A stretch of 53,642 bases of DNA from Ferrovibrio sp036381655 (GCF_036381655.1 NZ_DASVCJ010000060.1:1-53642); one strand, 5' to 3'. Counted from the stretch's first letter, positions 8,223-17,563 are shown. Notes: generated from the sequence alone by a model not told the origin. Translations and numbers: made by a program.

Positions 8223-10514
8223 CTATGCCCAATCGGCAGTCTTAACCAGCATTGGCCGTTCGTATTCGTAGCTCAGATTGGTGTAAGCGTATTTGCGATA
8301 CTGCTTCGGATCGACCCGGGCCAGTACGAGACCGGCGATATCGGCATTCACCTCCAGCAGTTCCTTCAACCCCTCCATCACGGTCTCGCGGCGTGTGGCC
8401 CCCCAGCGCACGACAAACGCAACCTTGTCCACCATGCGCGCAAGCGTGAGGACCTCGGCGCCCACCAGCACCGGCGCCGTATCGATCAGAACCAGATCGT
8501 AGCGCGGCGCCAAGGCGTTCAGGATCAGCCGCATGCGCTCGGATGTCAGATACCGCATTGCCTCCGGCGTAAACATGCCGGCCGGGATCACATCCACGCC
8601 AGACAGCGAATCGGTGAAGATCGCCTGATCGAGGTTATCCTCCTCGTCCCGGAGCAGCGCCGCCAATCCCCGGCTGTTGGCGCAGCGGAAGAGTTGATGC
8701 AATCGGGGATTACGCCAATCGCAATCGATCAGCAGGACCCGCCGCCCCTGGCTCGCCAGCATACGGCCAAGCGACGCCACCAGAACCGACTTGCCCTCTC
8801 CCGGAATCGCCGAGCCGAACAGAACAGTTTTGGGCGATTGCGAGGCCTCGGACAGTTCGAGGCCGATATGCAGCTTCCGCAGAGCTTCGGTATAAGGCGA
8901 TATCGGCCGGCGCAGCACATGGACAATCGGCTCCATGCGTCCGCGGATGGAGGGAACGAGCGCCAGTACCGGCAGCCCGGTCATCGACTCGACCTGGTCT
9001 CCGCGCCGAAACGTCTGGTCCGCACTGTCACTGAGCATGGCAATGACGACGCCGATCAAAAAGCCTCCGAAAACCCCGAGGAAGAGGATGAGGGTTTTCG
9101 GCGGGAAGCTCGGCCATAGCGGCGAGGCAGCGTTGGAGATCAGTTTCGCATTCGGCTTCTGCAGCTGGTCCTGGCCGATCGTCTCCTTCGCCCGCCCAAG
9201 CATCTGCTCAAGCAGATTGTGGTTGACGGTTGCCTCTCGCTCCAGTGCCTCGAGGTGGATCGACTTCTCGTTCACCCCGCCCAGTTGCTTCTGCAGCCGC
9301 TCGAAGTTCTGGCGCAACGCTTCATAACGGGCCGTTGCGGTCCGCGCCTCATGCCGCAGGCCACCTATGATGTTGTTCACCTCATTGCGGATCTTGCCGC
9401 GAATATCGGCGACCTCCGCCCTGGTGCTGATCACCTTCGGGTGGCGGGGGCCAAAGCTGCTGGACAGATCGGCCAAGCGGCCGGCCGCCTCGGCTTCCTG
9501 CTGCTTCAACGCCTGGATGGTCGGCGAACTGAGGACTTGCGGCACGCTCTCGCCAGTGATGCCGGTCTTGCTCAGGGCCTGCGCTTCCTGCAGCCGTGCA
9601 TCTGCCTCGGCCTTGGCGGTCTGGGCAACGATCAACTGCGTGTTGAGCTCGGTCAACTGCTGCGTGGTGACGCCGGAACTGGTGCCCTGGTAGAGCTTGT
9701 TCTCGCGGCGATATTCCTCGACCGCCCGGTCGGACTCTTCCACCTGTTTGCGCAATTGGGCGATCCGGTCGGCAAGGAATTTCTCGACTTCTTCGGTCGC
9801 TTGGATCTTGTCGCGCCGCTGCCGAGCCAAATACTGATCCGCAAGGGTGTTGGCGATATCCGCCGAGGTCTGCGCATCGACGGATCGGGCCTGGATGGCA
9901 AGGACGTGGGAACGCCCGAGCGTCTCCACGTTCACCTTGTCGAGCAGCGAATCGATGACGGCCGTCATCTCGCGTTCACGCGGATCTGCCTCGTCCGTTG
10001 CACTGGCCGGCTCACTCCCGGTTATCGCCGACAGCCAGGAATCCGGGATGTAGCGCAGCGGATTGAGATACGAGAGCGCGACGGCGACAAAGGACGGCTT
10101 GCGCAGAAACGGGTTGAATTCCGGATTCTTGTCGAGATGCAACTTGCCGATCGTGGCCTGGGCCACCTCGCGCGACGTGATGATGTAGCTTTCGTTCTGC
10201 ACGAGATCGGCATCGGGGGCGATATCCGCGATAATCGACTCGATGTTGAGCGCCCGCAGCGGCGGGATTCCGATCAGCACGCGCGATTCAGCTACGTAAT
10301 AGGATGGCAGCGTCTTCACGATCACGAAGGTGATGATGGCAAATGCCATCGTGACCAGAAAAATCAGGCCACGTCTGCGCCAGAGCTTGCGCAGGACATC
10401 GATGAAATTCGGCGGCTCCTGCGGCGGTGCATAGACCGGCGGCGGGGCCGCTTGCAGACCGGCGATCTGCGTCGCCGGCTGCATCCACGGACGGAAACGA
10501 TCAGGTAGGGTCAT
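8223..10514 (-). CDS. Polysaccharide co-polymerase with C-terminal BY-kinase (Wzc/GumC-like)
   Basis: A 763-residue protein. A cytosolic Pro-rich N-terminus leads to TM1 (about 49-68), a Wzz domain and a long periplasmic coiled coil with a GNVR-like end. TM2 lies near residue 470-490, followed by the tyrosine autokinase domain. Walker A is G-E-G-K-S near 573-576, Walker A' is V-L-L-I-D-C-D-W near 593-600, and Walker B is L-V-L-I-D-T-A-P near 674-681. A C-terminal tyrosine cluster is present at Y739, Y742, Y744, Y749 and Y751, the usual autophosphorylation tail. It controls chain length and works with the outer-membrane export protein encoded just upstream. Its ATG overlaps that gene's stop by one base (TAATG). 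Confidence 0.92.
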   Translation of the reverse strand: MTLPDRFRPWMQPATQIAGLQAAPPPVYAPPQEPPNFIDVLRKLWRRRGLIFLVTMAFAIITFVIVKTLPSYYVAESRVLIGIPPLRALNIESIIADIAPDADLVQNESYIITSREVAQATIGKLHLDKNPEFNPFLRKPSFVAVALSYLNPLRYIPDSWLSAITGSEPASATDEADPREREMTAVIDSLLDKVNVETLGRSHVLAIQARSVDAQTSADIANTLADQYLARQRRDKIQATEEVEKFLADRIAQLRKQVEESDRAVEEYRRENKLYQGTSSGVTTQQLTELNTQLIVAQTAKAEADARLQEAQALSKTGITGESVPQVLSSPTIQALKQQEAEAAGRLADLSSSFGPRHPKVISTRAEVADIRGKIRNEVNNIIGGLRHEARTATARYEALRQNFERLQKQLGGVNEKSIHLEALEREATVNHNLLEQMLGRAKETIGQDQLQKPNAKLISNAASPLWPSFPPKTLILFLGVFGGFLIGVVIAMLSDSADQTFRRGDQVESMTGLPVLALVPSIRGRMEPIVHVLRRPISPYTEALRKLHIGLELSEASQSPKTVLFGSAIPGEGKSVLVASLGRMLASQGRRVLLIDCDWRNPRLHQLFRCANSRGLAALLRDEEDNLDQAIFTDSLSGVDVIPAGMFTPEAMRYLTSERMRLILNALAPRYDLVLIDTAPVLVGAEVLTLARMVDKVAFVVRWGATRRETVMEGLKELLEVNADIAGLVLARVDPKQYRKYAYTNLSYEYERPMLVKTADWA

Positions 10515-11164
10515 TAGAAATACCGCTCGCGTACGGTTATGACATCGCCCGGCAGGACCGGCGTATCCGGCGATGCGCTCAGTTTGGTTTTTTCGCCATT
10601 CTCGCCGGTACGAGTGACGTAGAAGGAATTTTCTTTGGCGCGATAGGTAAAGCCACCAGCCAAAGCAACTGCGTTGATCACCGTCATGCCGGAGACGTAG
10701 GCGTAGCTGCCTGGGGTACGAACTTCCCCGACGATGTAAAACGGACGATAGGTGAGGACTTCAACGCTGACGCTCGGATCCTTCAGGTAGTCCGGCTTCA
10801 ATTTGCTGACGAGCAGTTGTTCAAGCGAGGCTGCCGTCAGACCACCGGCCTGAACCTGGCCGATCAATGGAAAGGCCAGGGAGCCGCTACCGTCGACTGA
10901 ATACTCGCCGGTAAGTTCTGGCTGCCCGTAAACGGTGATGCGAACCCGATCGCCCGATCCCAGACGATAACCTGGCTCTACCTGCGGATGGGCGCCTGGC
11001 ATTGTCTGAGGCGCGGCGCGAGAATCCGTCGAAGCGTTGGTTGTGCGGGCGGCTTGTCCCCAAGCTGCTCCAGCAGCGAAGGCGACGACGGCCAAAAGCA
11101 TGACCGCCAGGCTGGCGAGCCGCCGCAAGCTCGCTGCCGCTGTTCCGGTACTGCTGTTCGACAT
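10514..11164 (-). CDS. Polysaccharide export protein (Wza/GumB-like, SLBB)
   Basis: A 216-residue secreted protein. A signal peptide (hydrophobic stretch about 15-36 ending in A-W-G-Q-A) precedes a Poly_export domain (Y-R-L-G-S-G-D-R-V-R-I-T-V-Y-G near 65-80) and an SLBB-type beta-grasp domain (Y-I-V-G-E-V-x-x-P-G-S-Y). No lipobox cysteine is present, unlike E. coli Wza. The length matches the short GumB/ExoF-like proteins that partner with a separate outer-membrane barrel. Translation starts at the ATG at 11164 behind AGGGA. A hairpin followed by a T-rich stretch sits just upstream of the start, so expression may be attenuated. Confidence 0.88.
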   Translation of the reverse strand: MSNSSTGTAAASLRRLASLAVMLLAVVAFAAGAAWGQAARTTNASTDSRAAPQTMPGAHPQVEPGYRLGSGDRVRITVYGQPELTGEYSVDGSGSLAFPLIGQVQAGGLTAASLEQLLVSKLKPDYLKDPSVSVEVLTYRPFYIVGEVRTPGSYAYVSGMTVINAVALAGGFTYRAKENSFYVTRTGENGEKTKLSASPDTPVLPGDVITVRERYF

Positions 11165-11189
11165 GGCTGGCTTCCCTGCAAAAGATAAG

Positions 11190-11222
11190 ACCTGCGCGCC
11201 GCGCTTTCGCGGCTACGCAGGT
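11190..11222 (-). promoter_or_regulatory. Leader hairpin with T-rich tail before the EPS export gene (possible attenuator)
   Basis: On the minus strand ACCTGCG (11222-11216) pairs with CGCAGGT (11196-11190). An inner six-base stem GCCGCG/CGCGGC closes a four-base loop. The sequence TCTTATCTTTT follows at once, giving the layout of an intrinsic terminator. It lies about 25 bases before the export gene's ATG and after the stronger hairpin that ends the barrel gene. It could be a second terminator, or a conditional attenuator separating EPS secretion genes from precursor genes. The structure is seen; the function is inferred. Confidence 0.45.
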
Positions 11223-11264
11223 CTCAGCTCTTACCAACTCTGGGAGCCAGTCTGGTGTGACTAA

Positions 11265-11288
11265 ACAGGGGCAAACAATTGCCCCTGT
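11265..11288 (-). terminator. Stem-loop after the outer-membrane barrel gene
   Basis: ACAGGGGCAA and TTGCCCCTGT form a perfect 10-base stem around ACAA, 24 bases past the end of the barrel gene. On the minus strand only a short TTTAG follows, so termination efficiency is uncertain. Confidence 0.55.
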
Positions 11289-11311
11289 AAGTAGTCGAAA
11301 ACCCTAAAAAA

Positions 11312-12610
11312 TTACAGGTGTCCGGTCACCCGCAGGAAGACCACATTTTCGTCAAAATCAGCCCCGCTCTGATCGGAGTTGCGGGTCCGATAGCCGTAGC
11401 CGCCGGACAGCGACAGATAACGGTTCATCAGATATTGCGCCCCGATGCTGGCCAGGTAGTAATTGTCGGTCCGCGAAACGCCCTCGAAATCGTCGTTCTG
11501 ATAGGCCAGAGACGCATTCAGTATCAGATTGCGCAGCAATTCGTGGTCGGCCCGCACTTCCGCCTTGGTGGAAAAATATCCCGAGGCGTTCGACACCGTG
11601 GTTTCTTCAACCGTGCGCGACAATGTACCCGTGACGGTCGTCAGGCGGGTGACATTCCAGGTCAGCTTCAATGCAGATGCCCAGCCGCCAAGGCTCTTGA
11701 GTGCCGGATCGTCATAATCCTGGACGCGGTAGCCGACGTAACCCTCAAGGAAGGTGACGCCATCAATGTCGTAGTCAGCGCCGACGGCCAACAGGTAGCC
11801 GGTCGAATCGCGATCGAAGCCGCTATTCACCTCGGAGTCGTAGTTACGCCAGTTGTAAGCGCCGAGCAGATAAACCTGGCGCAGCGGCGCCAGCTCGTAA
11901 CCGGTGCGCAACGAAACCTGGGTCTGATCGCGGTCGCGGTCGCTGAGGTCGGACACGGTGCCGTTCGACAGCGTCACGTCACCGTAACGGAACCGGTCGA
12001 ACTGGCCGTCGAGGCGGGTCGAAAGGCGGTTGAACACCTTCTCGATGCCGGCCGTGGCCTGATAATCGTCATACCGGGCCCGCTCGGTGCTGCCGCTGAC
12101 ATTGTCGGGCGACGACCGCGCCTCATGGCGCCGCAGGTAACCGGCGCCGCCGTATAACCGCAGATCGTGCAGAACATCCAGGCGGCCGTCGGTGGTGAGC
12201 GTGTAATCCTCGATGTCCTCGCTCGAGTGATCCGCATAACGCTCGATGCTCGAGTCGGCGTGGAAATTCAGCGCATGATTGTTCCAGTTCGAACGCAAAT
12301 TGGCGGACGGCTGGATCGTCGTGATGAAATCGTCCTGGGTATTATTCTCGGTGGCGAAGATGTTGCTGTTATAGCTTTCGCCGACCGTGAGGCCGGGCAG
12401 CAGCATGAAACCGCCGAGGCGAATCCCGATAGGATCGTAGTCGGGTCTGGGCCGTTCCATCACGGTCTGTCCGCGCGGCACCTCCTCCGTCAGCGGCGCA
12501 GGGTTGGTCTGCGCCGGCGGCGTGGCGGTCTGGGCTTTGACCTCAATGGCCGAAAACGCCGACACGGCAATCGGAATTGCAACAGAAACCAGAAGTTTGC
12601 GAGCCAACAT
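11312..12610 (-). CDS. Outer-membrane beta-barrel protein (BBP2-like) of the EPS locus
   Basis: A 432-residue protein with a clear signal peptide (M-L-A-R-K-L, hydrophobic core, cleavage near V-K-A-Q). A Pro/Thr-rich linker follows, then a long alternation of aromatic and polar strands ending in a C-terminal L-R-V-T-G-H-L strand, typical of outer-membrane barrels. The G-G-F-M-L-L-P-G-L-T-V-G-E-S-Y-N-S-N-I-F opening is the hallmark of the BBP2_2 family. Such proteins often sit in EPS loci that have short export proteins lacking an outer-membrane helix barrel, so a role as the outer-membrane conduit is likely. The start ATG at 12610 follows a GGGGGAG. A perfect hairpin lies just after the stop. 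Confidence 0.82.
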   Translation of the reverse strand: MLARKLLVSVAIPIAVSAFSAIEVKAQTATPPAQTNPAPLTEEVPRGQTVMERPRPDYDPIGIRLGGFMLLPGLTVGESYNSNIFATENNTQDDFITTIQPSANLRSNWNNHALNFHADSSIERYADHSSEDIEDYTLTTDGRLDVLHDLRLYGGAGYLRRHEARSSPDNVSGSTERARYDDYQATAGIEKVFNRLSTRLDGQFDRFRYGDVTLSNGTVSDLSDRDRDQTQVSLRTGYELAPLRQVYLLGAYNWRNYDSEVNSGFDRDSTGYLLAVGADYDIDGVTFLEGYVGYRVQDYDDPALKSLGGWASALKLTWNVTRLTTVTGTLSRTVEETTVSNASGYFSTKAEVRADHELLRNLILNASLAYQNDDFEGVSRTDNYYLASIGAQYLMNRYLSLSGGYGYRTRNSDQSGADFDENVVFLRVTGHL

Positions 12611-12647
12611 CTCCCCCCGCTCCGGCGGTTAATCCCGTGCAGCCCGT

Positions 12648-13661
12648 CTACTGGGCGGCTTGTGCCCGGGATAATACACGCTGATGCCAGCTCCATGCAG
12701 TAGAAATCATGGCATCTAACCCAGAATGAAGGGGGTTCCAGCCCAAAAGCTGGCGCGCCCTCGTCGGGTCGGCGAGCAGCACCGCGGGGTCGCCGGGGCG
12801 GCGCGTCTCTACTCTTACGGGAATTATCTCTCCGGTTATACGCCTTGCCAGGTCGATCACCTCGCGCACCGTGGCGCCGTTGCCGCTGCCCAAATTGAAT
12901 ACATGGGCTCCGACCGACTTATCGAGATAGCGAAGCGCCGCGACATGGGCGGCTGCCAGATCGCAGACATGCACGTAGTCGCGCACACAGGTGCCATCCC
13001 GGGTTGGGTAATCCGCCCCGTAAATGGCGACATGCGAACGGTATCCGGCCGCAACATCTAGAACCAGCGGGATCAGATGCGTCTCTATATGGTGGGCCTC
13101 GCCGATTTCCCCCTCCGGATCCGCCCCGGCGGCGTTGAAATAGCGCAGCGAGACCGAATGCAGTCCATAGGCTCGCGCATAATCTTGTAGGACCCGCTCG
13201 ACCATCTGCTTGCTGGTGCCGTAGGGGTTGAGCGGCCGCTGGGGATGGCTCTCACCCATTGGCATGGTTTCGGGTTCGCCATAGACCGCGGCGCTGGACG
13301 AAAACACGATCCGGTCGACGGCATTGCGGCGCATGGCGTCCAACAAACAGAACGTTCCGGCGACATTGTTCGTATAATACTGTCCCGGATCGACAACCGA
13401 TTCGCTGGAAATGATCAGTCCGGCCAGGTGGATCACCGCCGTCGGGCGATATTGCCGCATCACCTCGTCCAGGCGTCCGGCATCGACCAGGTCGCCGCAT
13501 TCCAGCGGTCCCCAGCGCACGGCCCAATGATGCCCGGCCGAAAGATTGTCGTAAGCCACCGGCAGAAAGCCGGCTTCGGCCACGGCCTTGCAGACATGGC
13601 TGCCGATATAACCGGCGCCGCCGGTTACCAGCAGAGCGGGACGGGGATTAGCAACGGCCAT
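12648..13661 (-). CDS. galE: UDP-glucose 4-epimerase
   Basis: A 337-residue extended SDR enzyme. The NAD-binding G-G-A-G-Y-I-G-S-H lies at residues 14-22. The S-S-S-A-A-V-Y-G-E-P segment and the catalytic Y-G-T-S-K follow, then the GalE-type Y-F-N-A-A-G-A-D and R-D-G-T-C-V-R-D-Y-V-H-V motifs. It interconverts UDP-glucose and UDP-galactose, which points to galactose in the polymer. The gene overlaps the end of the GDP-mannose pyrophosphorylase gene by 14 bases. Other UDP-hexose epimerases of this family cannot be fully excluded, but the length and motifs fit GalE well. Confidence 0.92.
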   Translation of the reverse strand: MAVANPRPALLVTGGAGYIGSHVCKAVAEAGFLPVAYDNLSAGHHWAVRWGPLECGDLVDAGRLDEVMRQYRPTAVIHLAGLIISSESVVDPGQYYTNNVAGTFCLLDAMRRNAVDRIVFSSSAAVYGEPETMPMGESHPQRPLNPYGTSKQMVERVLQDYARAYGLHSVSLRYFNAAGADPEGEIGEAHHIETHLIPLVLDVAAGYRSHVAIYGADYPTRDGTCVRDYVHVCDLAAAHVAALRYLDKSVGAHVFNLGSGNGATVREVIDLARRITGEIIPVRVETRRPGDPAVLLADPTRARQLLGWNPLHSGLDAMISTAWSWHQRVLSRAQAAQ

Positions 13662-15111
13662 AGGTATCCGCCAGGCGCACGATGTCGTCTTCGCCGAGAT
13701 ATGAGCCGGATTGCACCTCGATCAGGTGTAACGGCAGCTTGCCGGGATTCTCCAGCCGGTGCGCCGCACCGATCGGGATGTAGACGGATTCGTTTTCGCG
13801 CAGCAGCAGGGTCTCCTCGTCGCGCTGCACCAGCGCAGTGCCATGCACCACCACCCAGTGTTCGGCACGATGGAAATGCTTCTGCAGGCTGAGCTTCGCC
13901 CCCGGTTTCACCATCAGCCGCTTGACTTGGAAGCGCTCGCCTATATCCACGGACCGGTAATAGCCCCAGGGCCGGTAGGTGGTGGTATGCGAAACCGGCT
14001 CCGGCCGATTGCGCTGCCGCAATTGCTGCACGATTCGCGATACGTCGTCGACGCAGTCGGCGCGTGCGACCAGCACGGCGTCATCCGTCGATACCACGAC
14101 GACATCCTCCATGCCGATGACCGCCAGCAGCTTGTCCTCGGTGCGCAGATATGAATTGCGCACATCCTGCGCCATTACATCGCCGGCGATGACATTGCCA
14201 TCCTGATCCCGTGCTCCGGTGTCGCGCAAGGCCTGGAACGAGCCGAGGTCGCTCCAGGCCATGTCGACTGTCACCACCGTCGCCGTGTCGGTCTGCTCCA
14301 TCACGGCCCGATCGATCGACAGCGCCGGCGCCGCACTGAAGCTTCCAGCGTCAAGGCGGAAGAAGCCGAGATCGTCATTGCCGGCGGCGACCGCCCGTTC
14401 GCAGGCCTCCAGCATGGTCGGATGCAATTCGCGCAATTCTTCGAGATAGCGGCGCGCAGACAGCAGGAAGATGCCGCTGTTCCAGCAGAACGCACCGCTT
14501 TCCACATACCGCGTCGCAGTCGCAGGGTCCGGCTTTTCGACAAAACGGTCGACAACGCGGACTTGATCTGATCCGTCGAGCAGCGGCCCGACTTTTATGT
14601 AGCCATAGCCAGGCTCCGGCCGGGTCGGCTTGATGCCGAAGGTGACCAGCCGTCCCTGCTCGGCCGGTCCGATTCCGGCCTGGATGGCGCGATGGAATTC
14701 GCCGATGCCGCCGATCGCATGATCGGCCGGCTGCACCAGCATCATCGCGTCCGGTTCGAACTGGCTCAGCCATAGGGCAACAGCGGCGAGAGCCGGACCC
14801 GTATTGCGGGCGACCGGCTCAAGGATGATCTTGCGCGGCTGAATACCGATCTCGCCGAGCTGCTCTTCGATCAGGAAGCGATGCTCGTCGTTGCAGACAA
14901 GAATGGGCGCCGAGAATCCGACGTCGTGCGCCGTACGCTCGACCGTTTCCTGCAACAGAGTCCGATCCGAGGTCAACGCCAGCAGCTGCTTGGGATAGAC
15001 GGACCTGGACAGCGGCCATAGCCGCGTACCCGATCCCCCCGCGAGTATGACCGGGTGAATGCGGAAGCTGTCCTGCTCCAGCATCTGGCTCGTTTCGATC
15101 ACGGCGTTCAT
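13648..15111 (-). CDS. manC: Mannose-1-phosphate guanylyltransferase / mannose-6-phosphate isomerase
   Basis: A 487-residue bifunctional type II PMI/GMP of the AlgA/XanB/CpsB group. The N-terminal pyrophosphorylase has the signature G-G-S-G-T-R-L-W-P-L-S-R near residues 25-36, then Y-P-K-Q-L-L and F-V-E-K-P. The C-terminal cupin isomerase begins at about 370 with R-P-W-G-Y-Y and continues with the metal-binding Q-K-H-F-H-R-A-E-H-W. It makes mannose-6-phosphate and GDP-mannose in concert with the phosphomannomutase at 18515-19981. The start ATG follows GAGG. The 111-base spacer from the histidine kinase is the only sizeable gap at the head of the EPS genes and may hold a promoter, though none is convincing. 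Confidence 0.95.
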   Translation of the reverse strand: MNAVIETSQMLEQDSFRIHPVILAGGSGTRLWPLSRSVYPKQLLALTSDRTLLQETVERTAHDVGFSAPILVCNDEHRFLIEEQLGEIGIQPRKIILEPVARNTGPALAAVALWLSQFEPDAMMLVQPADHAIGGIGEFHRAIQAGIGPAEQGRLVTFGIKPTRPEPGYGYIKVGPLLDGSDQVRVVDRFVEKPDPATATRYVESGAFCWNSGIFLLSARRYLEELRELHPTMLEACERAVAAGNDDLGFFRLDAGSFSAAPALSIDRAVMEQTDTATVVTVDMAWSDLGSFQALRDTGARDQDGNVIAGDVMAQDVRNSYLRTEDKLLAVIGMEDVVVVSTDDAVLVARADCVDDVSRIVQQLRQRNRPEPVSHTTTYRPWGYYRSVDIGERFQVKRLMVKPGAKLSLQKHFHRAEHWVVVHGTALVQRDEETLLLRENESVYIPIGAAHRLENPGKLPLHLIEVQSGSYLGEDDIVRLADTYGRC

Positions 15112-15222
15112 ATCGACCTCGTCGACAGGGATTTGGGGAGGGAAGCCCTGTGACTATGGACACTTATGCCTGGAGCGACCAGTGATCAAACTGTGGCGTC
15201 CTCGTTGGACGGCAAAGCCGCC

Positions 15223-16890
15223 TCAATCGGCGGCAGACAGCATGACCTGCACACTCAGACCGCCGGTGATCCGATTCATCGCAGCAACGCGTCCGCCCAG
15301 CGCCTCGACATTGCGCCGCACGATCCATAGGCCGAGACCGGAATGATCGAGATTGCGGCGCCCCTCGCGCCGGACGTCTTCGATCTTCTTGGGCCGCAGC
15401 GAGAAATAACGCTCGAAGACATGCACAACCTTGTCTGGTGCAATGCCGGGCCCCTCATCGTCGATGCGCAGCAGGATCTTTCCATATTCCTGGGTCAGCG
15501 TCACCGTGATGGTGCTTTCCGGCGGCGAGAAGCTGATCGCATTGTCGAGGATGTTCTCGACGACAACATCCAGAACGCCTTTGCCGGCATGTACGATGAC
15601 GTTGTCCGCCAGGGTGCGGACCAACCTGATCTGGCGCTCCGCAAGGGTTTCCCGATAGCGGAAGAGAACGTCGGCAATGACGTTGGTGAGGTTCACCGCT
15701 TCGCGCGGCGCATCGATCAAATCGGCGGTGTTATAATCCAGGCGCTGCGAGGCGTTGACGAGGGCATGCAGCCTCTGGATCGAGGATTCGATCAGCACGA
15801 TGGCGCGCTTGGCGCGTTCGCTGCCTTCCGGAACGATCCGCTTCAACGGCTCCAGCGAGGATTGAATCGTGCAGATCGGCGCCTTGAAGGAATGGGCATT
15901 GTCCTCGGCCGTCTGGCGGATCTCCTGCGCAACCTTGTGCAGATCGCCGACGAAACGGTCGAAATCGGCCGCGACACTGGTCAGTTCGGGCACCACATTG
16001 CGGTCGGCGAATGTGCGGCCGTCGGCGCGCCCCTGCCGGACCTGGCGCGCGACGCGGCGGAAGTGATGCAGACTCCGCCACACGCTCCATGCGATCAGGA
16101 TCGCCAGCAGCGCAAAGGTGAAATAGATGGCCGCGGCGATGCGAATTTCCTGCGTCTGCCAGTATGAACGGCCGATCGACACATTGAGGAATTCCGATAC
16201 CGGATGCGCCGATATCAACACCCAGCAGCCCCAGCGCGTCTGGATCGGCTGCAGCGCGGTCATGATCTCTTCCTGCCCATTGGCTTGCCGATAGCGCAGA
16301 TCGAGCGACGATGACCATTCGCAGCTTTGCGACAATCGCTGCAATATGCCGTGCCCGGCGAGGCTCTCAAGCTCGGCGCCGACCTGATCCGGCGTCGCCT
16401 CGGGCGAGGACGCCACGTAAAAGAAGCGGTCGCCGGTCTTCTCGCTGGCCGGCGAATACATCAGCTTGAGGATCGTGCGGCCGTCGTTGTAGCGCTGCAG
16501 CTCCTTGTTCAAGGCGGAGTGCAGCGGGCCGGAAGGACTGTCAAGCATCGGCGACAGTGCCTGCGCGATCAGCCAGTTGCGATGCTGTATGCCGCGTACG
16601 ACCAGTTCGCGACGCTGTGCATCAGCGCTTTCGAACTGGCCATACAGGACTATCGGCAACGCAATGAAGACAGCGACCAGACCGACCAGTTTCAGCGTCA
16701 GCGATGCGCCGAGGCGGCGCAGCCGACGCCAAAAATCAGGCCGGTTCGCTGACGGTATGGACGTCGGCGGCGCCTCGCCAGCGGTAGCCGAAGGCAAGGA
16801 AGTTTTCGATCTGGGAAAAATCTGGATCGAGGGCGCGGAACTTATTGCGGATGCGTTTGATCGAGGATCGTACGTTTGTCCGGTATCCAT
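15223..16890 (-). CDS. Sensor histidine kinase, membrane-bound, upstream of EPS genes
   Basis: A 555-residue kinase with TM1 near 65-84, a periplasmic sensor of about 160 residues, TM2 near 250-270 and a HAMP-like segment. The DHp helix carries an atypical H-box, E-D-N-A-H-S-F-K-A-P-I, with H333 as the expected phosphorylation site. The N-box is I-L-D-N-A-I-S-F-S; the G boxes are D-E-G-P-G-I-A and S-G-L-G-L-W-I-V. No start codon exists near the end of the response-regulator gene. The nearest supported ATG (16890) has AGGGA 9 bases upstream, so the two genes overlap by about 155 bases. It pairs with the adjacent response regulator. EPS control is inferred from position. Confidence 0.85.
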   Translation of the reverse strand: MDTGQTYDPRSNASAISSAPSIQIFPRSKTSLPSATAGEAPPTSIPSANRPDFWRRLRRLGASLTLKLVGLVAVFIALPIVLYGQFESADAQRRELVVRGIQHRNWLIAQALSPMLDSPSGPLHSALNKELQRYNDGRTILKLMYSPASEKTGDRFFYVASSPEATPDQVGAELESLAGHGILQRLSQSCEWSSSLDLRYRQANGQEEIMTALQPIQTRWGCWVLISAHPVSEFLNVSIGRSYWQTQEIRIAAAIYFTFALLAILIAWSVWRSLHHFRRVARQVRQGRADGRTFADRNVVPELTSVAADFDRFVGDLHKVAQEIRQTAEDNAHSFKAPICTIQSSLEPLKRIVPEGSERAKRAIVLIESSIQRLHALVNASQRLDYNTADLIDAPREAVNLTNVIADVLFRYRETLAERQIRLVRTLADNVIVHAGKGVLDVVVENILDNAISFSPPESTITVTLTQEYGKILLRIDDEGPGIAPDKVVHVFERYFSLRPKKIEDVRREGRRNLDHSGLGLWIVRRNVEALGGRVAAMNRITGGLSVQVMLSAAD

Positions 16891-17563
16891 CTTCGCCATT
16901 CCCTGCGATGAAACCCGCATGATGAACGCAATCGTATATTGACCGGTACGTGACGTATTCGCCTGAGCTCTGCACCAGAAGAGAAACGATGTTGTACTCG
17001 ACCACTGTGAGGTTGACGTCCTCGCCGCGCCACAGAGCGCGGCTGACCTGCGGCCGCAAGGTCAGATCGCCGCAATGAATCACTTCCTGACGCCGCTGCT
17101 CAGCCGGCAGTTTGGCCGGACTCAGGCTGAGGCGGATGCGCTTGGCAAGGATCGCCGCACCGCGCGACTTGTTGACGAAATCGAGAGCGCCGCTGTCAAG
17201 CGCCGCACTCTCATAGGCAGTCGCCGGCATACCGGTCAGGAAAATCGCCGGCAGCATGATGCCGCGGCGACGCATCTGGCCCAAAAGATCCAGGCCGGAC
17301 AGCCCCGGCAGGCGCCAATCGAGGACGATGACGTCGCCCGTGCCGCCCTGGCTGAAGTAGTCGAACATGCTGGCGCCGTCGCTAAAGCCCTGCACGCTGA
17401 AGCCTTCATCGGTCAGCTCGCCAGTGATCGCTTCCCGGAAATCGTCGTCATCGTCAACTAGGATAACGCGAACTGTCTCTTCATTGCGGAAGAGTTCATT
17501 TCGACCTGGCATGGGAGCGTAGCTCGGACCAGCATTGGCGCTTTCCCTGATCAGTGTCGTCAT
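16736..17563 (-). CDS. OmpR-type response regulator
   Basis: A 275-residue protein. The receiver domain starts at about residue 31 (V-R-V-I-L-V-D-D-D-D-D) with phospho-acceptor D82 in V-L-D-W-R-L-P-G. The switch Thr is in F-L-T-G-M and the conserved Lys in V-N-K-S. The C-terminal winged helix (about 165-262) ends with A-F-G-Y-R-W. A 30-residue N-terminal extension precedes the receiver. The ATG at 17563 is supported by GAGGTG 7 bases upstream. The gene overlaps the lipoprotein gene before it by 68 bases and the kinase after it by about 155 bases, so the three form one transcript with dense coding overlap. Confidence 0.9.
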   Translation of the reverse strand: MTTLIRESANAGPSYAPMPGRNELFRNEETVRVILVDDDDDFREAITGELTDEGFSVQGFSDGASMFDYFSQGGTGDVIVLDWRLPGLSGLDLLGQMRRRGIMLPAIFLTGMPATAYESAALDSGALDFVNKSRGAAILAKRIRLSLSPAKLPAEQRRQEVIHCGDLTLRPQVSRALWRGEDVNLTVVEYNIVSLLVQSSGEYVTYRSIYDCVHHAGFIAGNGEDGYRTNVRSSIKRIRNKFRALDPDFSQIENFLAFGYRWRGAADVHTVSEPA

